Assembly: GCF_009687865.1 (NCBI RefSeq)
Contig: NZ_BLAE01000050.1
Coordinates: 17,577 to 81,576, forward strand
Source of the DNA: Acrocarpospora macrocephala
GTDB taxonomy: Bacteria; Actinomycetota; Actinomycetes; Streptosporangiales; Streptosporangiaceae
Direction: 5' to 3'
Length of the DNA stretch: 64,000 bases
Positions within the stretch are counted from its first letter, which is position 1; each line of letters starts with the position of its first letter. A program made the translations under genes and the position numbers. A model generated the notes under the pieces. That model was not told the DNA's origin. It did not search any database and saw only the letters and a list, made by a program, of their open reading frames with translations. Shown here piece by piece: positions 25,902 to 33,915 of this stretch.

Positions 25902-27356
25902 ATGGAAGCACTTGATCTGGCACGGTGGCAGTTCGGGGTCACCACCGTTTACCACTTTCTCTTCGTACCCCTGACGATTGGTTTGGGCGTTTTCGTGGCG
26001 GGGTTGCAGACCGCCTGGCACCGCACGGGCAAAGAGCACTACCTCACGCTGACCAAGTTCTTCGGGAAGCTGTTCCTGATCAACTTCGCGATGGGCGTGG
26101 TCACCGGCATCGTGCAGGAGTTCCAGTTCGGCATGAACTGGAGCGAGTACTCGACGTTCGTCGGCGACGTCTTCGGGGCGCCGCTGGCCATGGAGGCGCT
26201 GCTGGCGTTCTTCCTGGAGTCCACGTTCCTGGGGCTGTGGATCTTCGGATGGGACCGGCTGCCCAAGCGGGTGCACCTGGCCTGCCTGTGGATCGCGGTG
26301 ATCGGCTCCAACCTGTCGGCGTACTTCATCCTGGCGGCCAACGCGTGGATGAAGCACCCGGTCGGCTACCAGGTCGTGGACGGCAAGGCGCAGATGACCG
26401 ACCTGTGGGCGGTGCTGACCAACTCGACGGCGCTGGCCCAGGTGCCGCACGTGGTGGGCGCGTCGTTCGTGGTGGCGGGCGTGTTCGTGCTCGCGGTCAG
26501 CGGCTACCGCATCCTGAAGGACCGCGGCACGAAGGGCCTGCTCCCCCGCAAGACCGACTTCACCACCCCCCATGAGCGGAAATTTCCGGACATGTGGCGG
26601 ACGAGTCTTCGGGGGGCGCTCGTCATGACGGCGATCGCGGGGGTGGTCGTCGCGGGTAGCGGGGACCTGTCGGGGCAGCTCCTCCGTGAGCAGCAGCCGA
26701 TGAAGCTGGCGGCGGCCGAAGGGCTGCGGCAGGACACCGCGGGCGCGCCGTTCTCGCCGGTGCCGGGCGTGGAGATTCCGCACCTGCTGAGCCTGCTCGC
26801 CGCGCACGACCCCAACGCCGTCGTGCAGGGCGTCGACGACATCCAGCAGCGGTTCGAAGCCCAGTTCGGGCCGGGCGACTACATGCCCAACCTGCCCGTC
26901 GTGTTCTGGTCGTTCCGGGTGATGGTCATGCTGGGGTCGGCGGCCATCGGCCTGTCCTTGCTGGGGTTGTGGCTGACCCGGGGCCGGGGCCGCCGGGCCA
27001 GGAACGTGCCGACGTGGTTCGCCAAGGCGTGCGTGCTCGCGCTGCCGCTGCCGGTGCTCGCGATGATCGCGGGCTGGCTGCTCAGCGAGATCGGCCGCCA
27101 GCCGTGGACGGTCGCGGGCGAACTCCTCACCGCCGCCAGCGTCTCCCCCGGCGTCACGCTCACCGAGATCGCCATCTCCCTCGCCGTCTTCACCCTCCTG
27201 TACGGCCTGCTCGCCCTGGCCGAAGCCGGACTCATCCTCCGGCACGTGAAGGCCGGCCCCGAGATCCCCGCCACGCGCTCCGACGAAGGTTCCGACGAGA
27301 CCGTGCTGATCCCCCGCCAGCTCCAGGCCGAATCCCGGCCGACCTTGATGTACTGA
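25902..27356 (+). CDS. cydA: Cytochrome bd oxidase subunit I (first copy)
   Basis: 484 residues, nine-helix membrane protein. GGAGGGGG precedes the ATG. Conserved features: ARWQFGVTTVYHFLFVPLTI with haem b595 ligand His18, FGAPLAMEALLAFFLES with Glu98 and Glu106 of the proton path, VPHVVGASFVVAG with His183 (haem b558 ligand), SFRVMVMLG with the Met ligand, and the quinone-site GRQPWTV. The Q-loop is of the short type usual in actinobacteria. With CydB it oxidises menaquinol and reduces O2 at high affinity. cydB follows 10 bp downstream. No cydDC exporter genes are nearby. Confidence 0.96.
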   Translation: MEALDLARWQFGVTTVYHFLFVPLTIGLGVFVAGLQTAWHRTGKEHYLTLTKFFGKLFLINFAMGVVTGIVQEFQFGMNWSEYSTFVGDVFGAPLAMEALLAFFLESTFLGLWIFGWDRLPKRVHLACLWIAVIGSNLSAYFILAANAWMKHPVGYQVVDGKAQMTDLWAVLTNSTALAQVPHVVGASFVVAGVFVLAVSGYRILKDRGTKGLLPRKTDFTTPHERKFPDMWRTSLRGALVMTAIAGVVVAGSGDLSGQLLREQQPMKLAAAEGLRQDTAGAPFSPVPGVEIPHLLSLLAAHDPNAVVQGVDDIQQRFEAQFGPGDYMPNLPVVFWSFRVMVMLGSAAIGLSLLGLWLTRGRGRRARNVPTWFAKACVLALPLPVLAMIAGWLLSEIGRQPWTVAGELLTAASVSPGVTLTEIAISLAVFTLLYGLLALAEAGLILRHVKAGPEIPATRSDEGSDETVLIPRQLQAESRPTLMY

Positions 27357-27366
27357 GGATCCCGCC

Positions 27367-28275
27367 ATGACCACGTTCTGGTTCATCGTCATCGCGTTCC
27401 TCTGGACGGGCTATTTCGTCCTGGAGGGATTTGACTTCGGCGTCGGCGCGCTGCTGCCGGTGCTGTCCCGGGGGCCGGCCGAACGCCGCCAGGTCCTCGG
27501 CACGATCGGCCCGGTCTGGGACGGCAACGAGGTGTGGCTGATCTCCGCGGTCGGCGCCATGTTCGCCGCCTTCCCGGCCTGGTATTCGGGCTTAATGAGC
27601 GAGTTCTACCTGGCCATGGTGCTGATCGTGGCGGGCCTCATCGTCCGCGGCGTCGGCTTGGAGTGGCGCGGCAAGGTGCGCTCGGGCAAGGAGGTGGCGC
27701 TGTGCGACGCGGGGATCGTGACCGGCAGCGTGCTGGTGGCGTTCCTGTGGGGGGCGATCTTCGGCAACCTGCTGTTCGGCACGGGTCTGGCCACCATGCT
27801 CGGGGGCGCGCTGTCGCTGTCGCTCTCGGTGCTGCACGGCGCGGTGTTCGTGGCGCTGAAGACCGACGGCGCGGTGCGCGCCCGGGCCCGGCTGGCGGCG
27901 CTGCTGGCCTCGGTCGGGACGTTGCCGGTCGCCGTCGCGGGGCTGTCCGCGCTCCCCAGCGGGGTGGACTCGGCTCCGCTGTGGGGGGTGGCGGGGGCCG
28001 CGATGGCGGCGCTCGCGGCCGGAGTGGCGCTGGTGTGGCGGCGGCGGGAGGGGTGGGCCTTCGCGGCCACCGCGTCCGCGATCGCGCTGGCCACGGCGTC
28101 GCTGTTCGGGGCGCTCTATCCGGCGCCGCTGCCCGGGCTGACCGTGGCGGAGATGGCGTCGGCGCCGTACACGCTGACGGTGCTCACCTGGATCGGGTTG
28201 GTGGCCCTGCCGGGGGTCATCGCCTATCAAAGCTGGACGTACTGGGTCTTTAGGAAGCGGTTGACCCGAGTCTGA
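27367..28275 (+). CDS. cydB: Cytochrome bd oxidase subunit II (first copy)
   Basis: 302 residues, hydrophobic throughout. The opening FWFIVIAFLWTGYFVLEGFD and the block GTIGPVWDGNEVWLISAVGA are family signatures. The C-terminus ends with TWIGLVALPGVIAYQSWTYW followed by VFRKRL, as in most CydB proteins. The protein stabilises the haem-bearing CydA and completes the oxidase. It is co-transcribed with cydA. The desaturase operon begins 90 bp further on the same strand, close enough that read-through from cydAB is possible. Confidence 0.95.
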   Translation: MTTFWFIVIAFLWTGYFVLEGFDFGVGALLPVLSRGPAERRQVLGTIGPVWDGNEVWLISAVGAMFAAFPAWYSGLMSEFYLAMVLIVAGLIVRGVGLEWRGKVRSGKEVALCDAGIVTGSVLVAFLWGAIFGNLLFGTGLATMLGGALSLSLSVLHGAVFVALKTDGAVRARARLAALLASVGTLPVAVAGLSALPSGVDSAPLWGVAGAAMAALAAGVALVWRRREGWAFAATASAIALATASLFGALYPAPLPGLTVAEMASAPYTLTVLTWIGLVALPGVIAYQSWTYWVFRKRLTRV

Positions 28276-28365
28276 GGCGGGGGCGCGGCTTGCGATCTTT
28301 TCCCTAGCTGGGGAGACTACTGATAGTCAGATTGCATAGCCTTGGGTAACCAACGAGGAGCGCCC

Positions 28366-29292
28366 TTGTCTGCCGTCGCCGGGCTCGTGCCCGCCCCCCG
28401 CTCGGCTCGTTACCGGATCTCCATGGTGGTGCTGTTCGGCGCGCTGCCCCTGATCGGTCTGGCGGTCGCCGTCCCGGCCGCGTGGGGGTGGGGGCTCGGC
28501 TGGCGGGATGTGGGCATCGCCGCGGTGATGTACACGATCTGCATCTTCGGCATCGGGGTCGGCTTCCACCGGCTGTTCACGCACCGGGCGTTCAAGGCTT
28601 CCCGCCCGCTGCGGATCGCGCTGGCGGTGGCCGGGTCGCTGGCCATGGAGTCCCCGCTCACCTCCTGGGTGTCGGAGCACCGAAGACACCACAAATACGC
28701 CGACCGCGAGGGGGATCCCCACTCCCCCTGGCGGTATGGCGAGGACTGGAAGGGCCTGGCCAAGGGCCTGATCTTCGCGCAGGTGGGCTGGTTCATCGTC
28801 GGCGCCGAACGCGCCGATCCCCGGCACTACGCCCCCGACATCCTGGGCGACCGCGACCTGCGCCACTTCTCGATGCGCACCTACGCGGCCTTCGGCGCGG
28901 TCTCGATGCTGCTGCCGCCGCTCGCGGGCGGCCTGCTCTCCTGGTCCTGGCACGGCGCGCTCACCGCGTTCGTCTGGGGCTCCCTCGTACGGTACGCGTT
29001 GGTTCACCACGTCACCTGGCTGGTCAACTCGATCTGCCATACCTTCGGGGACCGGGAGTTCGCCACCTCCGACCGGGCGGGGAACGTGCGCTGGGTGGCG
29101 CTGCTGACGTTCGGCGAGGGCTGGCACAACTACCACCACGCCGACCCGACCGCGGCCCGGCACGGCGTGCTCAAGGGCCAGTGGGACGCCAGCGCCCGGC
29201 TGATCTGGCTGTTCGAGAAGTTCGGCTGGGCGTTCGACGTGCGCTGGCCCGATCAGCAGCGGGTGAGCGCGAAACGGAGTGCGGCGCGATGA
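28366..29292 (+). CDS. Membrane fatty-acid desaturase (acyl-CoA/acyl-lipid type)
   Basis: 308 residues from TTG at 28366, chosen because GAGGAG lies about six bases upstream; an in-frame ATG 24 bp earlier lacks such a site. The three histidine boxes of the di-iron centre are present: HRLFTH at 68-73, HRRHH at 105-109 and HNYHH near residue 250. Four hydrophobic segments bracket them. The pattern fits delta-9-like desaturases that insert a double bond into a saturated acyl chain using O2. Its stop overlaps the P450 start (ATGA), which ties it to the oxygenase genes downstream. It probably supplies the unsaturated fatty acid that the dioxygenase needs, an inference from context. Confidence 0.93.
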   Translation: MSAVAGLVPAPRSARYRISMVVLFGALPLIGLAVAVPAAWGWGLGWRDVGIAAVMYTICIFGIGVGFHRLFTHRAFKASRPLRIALAVAGSLAMESPLTSWVSEHRRHHKYADREGDPHSPWRYGEDWKGLAKGLIFAQVGWFIVGAERADPRHYAPDILGDRDLRHFSMRTYAAFGAVSMLLPPLAGGLLSWSWHGALTAFVWGSLVRYALVHHVTWLVNSICHTFGDREFATSDRAGNVRWVALLTFGEGWHNYHHADPTAARHGVLKGQWDASARLIWLFEKFGWAFDVRWPDQQRVSAKRSAAR

Positions 29293-30518
29293 GCTATCTG
29301 GACCGTTACGAGCGGTTGTTGGCTAAGGATCCGGCGCAAGCCGTGCAGGCGGTCGCGCACTGGATCGGCGCCGAGTGGCGGCCGTTCTTCGCCGAACTCC
29401 GCGAGGCTCGGCCGGTGCTGGCGACACCCGCGTTCACGCTGGTGACCCGGTTCGCGGATGTCATCGAGGTGCTGTCGCGGGAGAAGGTGTTCACGGTCCG
29501 GCTCTATGGGGAGCCGATGGAGGCCGTGCTGGGCGGGCCGTACATGCTGACGCAGGACGCCACTCCGCTGCACTGGGCCGAACGGGGGCTGACCCAGGCG
29601 GTGCTGCCGGCGCACGACGTGCCGCGGGTTCGCGAGCTGGCCGGGCAGTACGCGGACGAGGCCCTGGATATGGCCCTGCCCGCCGGGCGGATCGACGCGG
29701 TGGAAGGGCTCGCGCGGTATGTCCTGCTGCGGATCTGCGGTGACTACCTGGGGGTTCCCGGGCCGGATCCGGCGACGTTGTCCGAATGGTCGCGGGCGTC
29801 GATGCACGACATCATTAGAAATCTTCCTCGTGATCCGAATGTGCATGCGACGGCCTGCGCGGCGGGTTCCGCGTTGCGGGCGCATGTCAGCGAGTTGATC
29901 GCGGAACGCAGGCGGACCCCCGGGGAGGACGCGCTGTCGCGGCTGGTCTCGCTCGTCCCGCCCGCCTCGCTCGGCTTCGACGAGCTCCGGCTGATGGTGA
30001 ACGGCGCCGGGCTGCCGCTCGGCCTGGTGGAGAACGCCGCCCAGTCGATCGTCCAGATCATCCGGCACCTGCTCGGCCGCGAGGACGGCGTCCGGGAGGA
30101 GGCCATCGCCGCCGCCCGTGCCGGCGAGCCCTTCGACGGCTACGCCTGGGAGGCCCTGCGCTTCGCCCCCTTCAACCCGCTCATCTTCCGGTTCTGCGAG
30201 CGGGACCACCGCCTGGCCTCGGGCGCGCTCATCAAGGCGGGCACCCCGGTCTTCGCCTGCACCTCCTCGGCGGGCATGGACGAGGAGGCGGTGGCCGACC
30301 CGGCGAAGTTCCGGATCGACCGGCCGGACTTCGTCCGCCTGCATTTCGGCTACGGCCCCCACGACTGCGTCGGCAAACACGTCGGCGTCGCCGTCATCCC
30401 CGAGGTGGTCCGCCGGGTGCTGCGACGACCGGGCGTGGCCTTGCTCCCCGGCGAGTCAATCGATTTCGACGGTGGACCGTTCCCGCGCCGCTTCCCAATC
30501 TCCCTGGGAGCGTCGTGA
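29289..30518 (+). CDS. Cytochrome P450, hydroperoxide-isomerase-like
   Basis: 409 residues. The haem-binding loop FGYGPHDCVG gives Cys360 as thiolate ligand, and ExxR is Glu288-Arg291 (EALR). The I-helix (about 237-256, GAGLPLGLVENAAQSIVQII) lacks the usual Ala/Gly-Gly-x-Asp/Glu-Thr-Thr oxygen-activation motif. It instead carries Asn249-x-x-Gln252. Fungal linoleate diol synthase P450 domains use an I-helix Asn/Gln amide pair to rearrange fatty-acid hydroperoxides without O2 or reductase. The neighbour is a cyclooxygenase-like dioxygenase, so I infer a peroxide-shunt isomerase, allene oxide synthase or related activity. No ferredoxin or reductase is encoded nearby. A conventional monooxygenase remains possible. 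Confidence 0.88.
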   Translation: MSYLDRYERLLAKDPAQAVQAVAHWIGAEWRPFFAELREARPVLATPAFTLVTRFADVIEVLSREKVFTVRLYGEPMEAVLGGPYMLTQDATPLHWAERGLTQAVLPAHDVPRVRELAGQYADEALDMALPAGRIDAVEGLARYVLLRICGDYLGVPGPDPATLSEWSRASMHDIIRNLPRDPNVHATACAAGSALRAHVSELIAERRRTPGEDALSRLVSLVPPASLGFDELRLMVNGAGLPLGLVENAAQSIVQIIRHLLGREDGVREEAIAAARAGEPFDGYAWEALRFAPFNPLIFRFCERDHRLASGALIKAGTPVFACTSSAGMDEEAVADPAKFRIDRPDFVRLHFGYGPHDCVGKHVGVAVIPEVVRRVLRRPGVALLPGESIDFDGGPFPRRFPISLGAS

Positions 30519-30760
30519 CGGCGGGTGCGGGAGCCATGACCTGGGGGTATGGGAAGGCTGGGGGCGCCGTGACGAGGGGAACGCGCTTGAACGCGCGGAA
30601 GTCACGAGCTACGGGAGCCGGGGGCATCGTGATGGGGGAGATCATGCCGGGGCGCACGGAAGTCAGTTCGGGGAAACCGGGGGCGTCGTGACGAGGGAGA
30701 GCGTGCCCATGCGCGCGGAATCCATGAACCGGGTTATCGGGAAGCTGGGGGCGTTGTGAA
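30506..30760 (+). repeat. Five imperfect 54-68 bp tandem repeats between P450 and dioxygenase genes
   Basis: Units start at 30506, 30560, 30620, 30679 and 30747, each opening with GGGGGCGTCGTGACG or a close variant. The first unit includes the P450 stop codon and the last includes the GTG start of the dioxygenase gene. Each unit therefore repeats a ribosome-site-like GGGGGC plus GTGA element. The array looks like successive duplication of an original overlapping stop/start junction. Confidence 0.75.
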
Positions 30761-32297
30761 GCCGAGTGCGCGGATCGGCTGGCGTAACTATCTGGAGTTC
30801 TGGGTGTTGACCAGCGGGGAGCCGGTGTGGCAGTTGATTCGGGGGATTCCGCCGCTGCATGCTGCGATCAACCGGTTCCTGGTGGATCGGCTGGTGATGA
30901 AGCTGCCCATCCGGCCCAATCCGCTGAGCACCATGGGGCGGTACACCTCGTGGGAGTCTCTCACCAACCGCACCTTCGACAGTCGCCATCTGCCGCCCGT
31001 GCCGCCGTCCAGGTCGGCTCCTGACCCGGTCGACGTCGCGCAGCTGTTCCGGCGGGACGGGGAGACCGCGCTGTGCCCGCGCTCGACCGTGCTGTTCGCG
31101 TATTTCGCGCAGTGGTTCACCGACGGCTTCCTGCGCGGCGACATGCACATCCCCCGCGATCCGCGCAAGAACAGCTCCAATCACGAGATCGACCTGAACC
31201 AGCTCTACGGGCTCACGCCGACGGTCACGGCCGCGCTGCGGACCCGTTCGGGCGGGCTGCTCAAGAGCCAGATCGTCAACGGCGGCGAGTTCCCGCCGTA
31301 CCTGTGCGAGCTGGGCCGGATCAAGGACGAGTTCGCGCCGCTGAGCGTGATCCGGTTCGACGACATCCCGTTCGGCGCGCGGGACGCGCTGTTCGCCTGC
31401 GGCAGCGACCGGGCCAACCTGCACATCGGCTTCACCATGCTGACCACGCTGTTCCTGCGCGAGCACAACCGGGTGGCCCGCCTGCTGGCCGAGCACCATC
31501 CGGACTGGGACGACGAGCGGCTGTTCCAGACCACCAGGAACATCCTCGTGGTGCTGCTCATCAAGATCGTCCTTGAGGAGTACATCAACCACATCACGCC
31601 CACCCTGTTCCAGGTGGTGCTGGATCCGGCCGTGTCCAGGACGGCGGTGTGGCACCGGACCAACCACATGGCGATCGAGTTCAACTTGCTCTACCGCTGG
31701 CACAGCCTCATCCCGTCGGCGCTGCTCGCGGGCGGCCGGGAGCGCCCGCTGGCCGACACCCTGGCCGGGAACCGGCTGCTCCCCGACTGCGGTCTCGGTC
31801 CGCTCTTCGAGGACGCCTCCACCCAGCGCGCCGGGCGCATCGGCCTGTTCAACACCGACCCGGTCCTGCTCCACGTCGAGGAGCTGAGCGTCGCCGAAGG
31901 CCGCGTGGTGGAGCTGGCCTCCTTCAACGACTACCGCGCCTACTGCGGCTTCCCGCGCCTGAAGTCGTTCGCCGAGGTCTCCTCGGATCCACGCGTGCAG
32001 CGCGGCCTCGCCGAGCTGTACGCGAGCGTGGACGACATCGACTTCTACACCGGCATCTTCGCCGAGGACCCGCTGCCCGGCTCGCTGCTCTCCCCGGTCA
32101 TGCAGCGGATCATCACGGTGGACGCGTTCTCCCAGGCGTACACCAACCCGCTGCTGTCGCCGCAGGTGTACGGTCCCGACACCTTCTCCCCCACCGGAAT
32201 GGAGATCATCGAGACCACCGCCAGGCTCTCGGACGTGCTCAACCGCAATCTCCCGGAGGTGACCCGTCCCTACCAAGCGCGGATGACACACAAGTAG
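30756..32297 (+). CDS. Cyclooxygenase/linoleate-dioxygenase-like haem protein
   Basis: 513 residues from GTG at 30756, animal haem peroxidase superfamily. EFNLLYRWHSLIP places catalytic Tyr313 and proximal haem His316 in a YRWH motif, matching Tyr385/His388 of cyclooxygenase-1; YRWH is the form in fungal fatty-acid dioxygenases. FLREHNRVARLLAEHHPDWD is the superfamily helix. FAYFAQWFTDGFL aligns with the distal helix: Gln119 is kept but the distal His is Asp123. DAFSQAYTNPLLSPQVYG near 456-473 aligns with the cyclooxygenase Ser530 region. Expected reaction: stereospecific O2 insertion into an unsaturated fatty acid, yielding a hydroperoxide. Loss of distal His predicts weak peroxidase activity. 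There is no signal peptide or EGF domain. Confidence 0.92.
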   Translation: MKPSARIGWRNYLEFWVLTSGEPVWQLIRGIPPLHAAINRFLVDRLVMKLPIRPNPLSTMGRYTSWESLTNRTFDSRHLPPVPPSRSAPDPVDVAQLFRRDGETALCPRSTVLFAYFAQWFTDGFLRGDMHIPRDPRKNSSNHEIDLNQLYGLTPTVTAALRTRSGGLLKSQIVNGGEFPPYLCELGRIKDEFAPLSVIRFDDIPFGARDALFACGSDRANLHIGFTMLTTLFLREHNRVARLLAEHHPDWDDERLFQTTRNILVVLLIKIVLEEYINHITPTLFQVVLDPAVSRTAVWHRTNHMAIEFNLLYRWHSLIPSALLAGGRERPLADTLAGNRLLPDCGLGPLFEDASTQRAGRIGLFNTDPVLLHVEELSVAEGRVVELASFNDYRAYCGFPRLKSFAEVSSDPRVQRGLAELYASVDDIDFYTGIFAEDPLPGSLLSPVMQRIITVDAFSQAYTNPLLSPQVYGPDTFSPTGMEIIETTARLSDVLNRNLPEVTRPYQARMTHK

Positions 32298-32350
32298 CCC
32301 CGCGCTTGTTGATCTTGTCTCCCGGCTACCGACAAGAGGATGGTGCACCA

Positions 32351-33730
32351 GTGAGCGAAGCTGACGTGCCCCGGGACCGGCGGCGGCTGCTCCAGGCCGC
32401 CGCCGATCTCGTCGCCGTGGCGGAGGAGATCGAAGCCGTCGCCGTGCGGGCCACCGCCGCCCTCACCCGGGAACTGCGCCCGCGCGCCCTCCTCCGGGCC
32501 GCGCCGGGATTCCGTCCCCAGCGCCGCCTGCTGCGGGCGCTCACCCACCGGTCGGGCCTCGGCATCGCCTTCTCCGGCGGCCCGCTCGGCCGCCCGATCG
32601 CCCGCCTGTCCGGTATGGCCGGGCCGGGCCGGCTGGCCGTGCACGTGCTCGTGCTCTCGCTCCGCCTGCGCATCGCCGCCGTCGAGCTCACCCACCCGGA
32701 GGTGAGCCGCGACCCGGTGCTGCAACGGCTCGTCGCGGCGATCGCCGAGGACCGGGACGTGGCGGCGGCCCGGGCGTTACGCGCCCTGTTCCGGGATCGG
32801 GGCGCTCAGGACGCGCTGAGCGCGATCGCCCCCATGTTCGGCGAGATCCTCGCCCTGCGCGCCCTGCTCGACGAGAACCCGTTCAACGACGCCGTCGGCT
32901 GGGCGATGGCGACCGGGCGCGGCGTCATGAACACCGACCCCATCCTCGGCATCACCACCCGCGTCATGTCCTCGATGGACCGCGGCGCCGGCGCCGCCCG
33001 CCCCACCGACCCCACCCCCGAGGAGACCGCCCGCATCCGCACCGGCGACTCGATCGTCGCCATCCTGCGCAACATCCAGGCCATCGGCACCGACGGCCGC
33101 GTCCTCATCCAGAGCGTCCTCGGCCCCGACGATGTCGTGCGATACGTCGTGCAGGCCCCCGGCATGCGCCCCGGCGGCCCTCGCAACGACTCCCCTCAGG
33201 ACCTCGTCGGCGCCTTCCGGAACACCGTCCTGCGCGCCTCGCCGTACACCGGGGCATTGAAGGACGCGATCGCCCAATTCGGCGTCCCCGACCAGGCGGA
33301 CATCGCCCTGACCGGCCACAGCGCGGGCGGCTCCGCCGTCATGAACCTCGCCCAGGACCCCGACTTCTGCCGCCGCTACCGCGTCACCCACGTCATCACC
33401 GCGGGCTCCCCCATCGACTTCAAAACCCCCGCCGACCCCCGCACCTGGATCGCCTCCATCACCAACCAGCACGACCTGATCCCCGTCCTGGACGGCCAGG
33501 GCTCCGGCACCTGCTTCGACCTCCACCCCACCTGGTACACGGTCGACTACGCCGACCCCACCCACCGCTTCCCGCTCTGCCACAGCGTCGCCCAGTACGC
33601 CGCCAACCTCGCCAACGACCTCCCCGAGGCCCGCACCCACATCGACACCCAACTGGCCCCCTATCGAGGCTCGCTCGTCCGCTCCCAGCTCTACCTCATG
33701 CTCGACCACGCCCCCGAGGACCCACGATGA
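32351..33730 (+). CDS. Lipase-like alpha/beta hydrolase
   Basis: 459 residues from GTG at 32351 with AGAGG about ten bases upstream. The C-terminal half is an alpha/beta hydrolase: GHSAGGSAV gives nucleophile Ser324, followed by VTHVITAGSPIDF, TNQHDLIPVLD (candidate Asp375) and FPLCHSVAQYA (candidate His411). This layout is that of class 3-type lipases. The N-terminal 200 residues are helical, alanine/leucine/arginine-rich and unassigned. The gene lies 53 bp behind the dioxygenase gene. A lipase here would free fatty acids from lipids as substrate for the dioxygenase, an inference from gene order. An esterase acting on an oxidised product is the alternative. Confidence 0.82.
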   Translation: MSEADVPRDRRRLLQAAADLVAVAEEIEAVAVRATAALTRELRPRALLRAAPGFRPQRRLLRALTHRSGLGIAFSGGPLGRPIARLSGMAGPGRLAVHVLVLSLRLRIAAVELTHPEVSRDPVLQRLVAAIAEDRDVAAARALRALFRDRGAQDALSAIAPMFGEILALRALLDENPFNDAVGWAMATGRGVMNTDPILGITTRVMSSMDRGAGAARPTDPTPEETARIRTGDSIVAILRNIQAIGTDGRVLIQSVLGPDDVVRYVVQAPGMRPGGPRNDSPQDLVGAFRNTVLRASPYTGALKDAIAQFGVPDQADIALTGHSAGGSAVMNLAQDPDFCRRYRVTHVITAGSPIDFKTPADPRTWIASITNQHDLIPVLDGQGSGTCFDLHPTWYTVDYADPTHRFPLCHSVAQYAANLANDLPEARTHIDTQLAPYRGSLVRSQLYLMLDHAPEDPR

Positions 33731-33915
33731 TCGAACTAGCCCGCACCCTGGAAGCCTGCGCGACCAAACTCTCCGAACTGGCCGACCGCCTCCACGACGA
33801 CCCAGCCGCACCCCCCTGGTTCACCACCACCGCCCGCACCTACGCCACCCGCTGCCACCAAGCCGCCACCGACCTGACCGCCGCGTCACACGAAGCTCAG
33901 CGTCCACGCCCCTGA
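33727..33915 (+). CDS. Small helical protein (62 aa), unknown
   Basis: Starts at ATG overlapping the lipase stop (ATGA), so it is coupled to it. The sequence MIELARTLEACATKLSELAD suggests an amphipathic helix, followed by a short Pro-rich turn and a second helix containing TYATRCHQAATDLTAAS. Two cysteines are present. No family is recognised. It could be an accessory subunit of the lipase or dioxygenase. It converges with the form II large-subunit gene, overlapping it by 19 bp, which lowers confidence in its 3' end. Confidence 0.6.
   Translation: MIELARTLEACATKLSELADRLHDDPAAPPWFTTTARTYATRCHQAATDLTAASHEAQRPRP

Noticed and set aside
25863-27392. Minus-strand frame of 509 codons opposite cydA
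   Set aside because: It is antisense to a clear cytochrome bd subunit and has no family features of its own.
30663-32348. Minus-strand frame of 561 codons opposite the dioxygenase gene
   Set aside because: Antisense shadow. The plus strand carries the conserved haem-peroxidase motifs.
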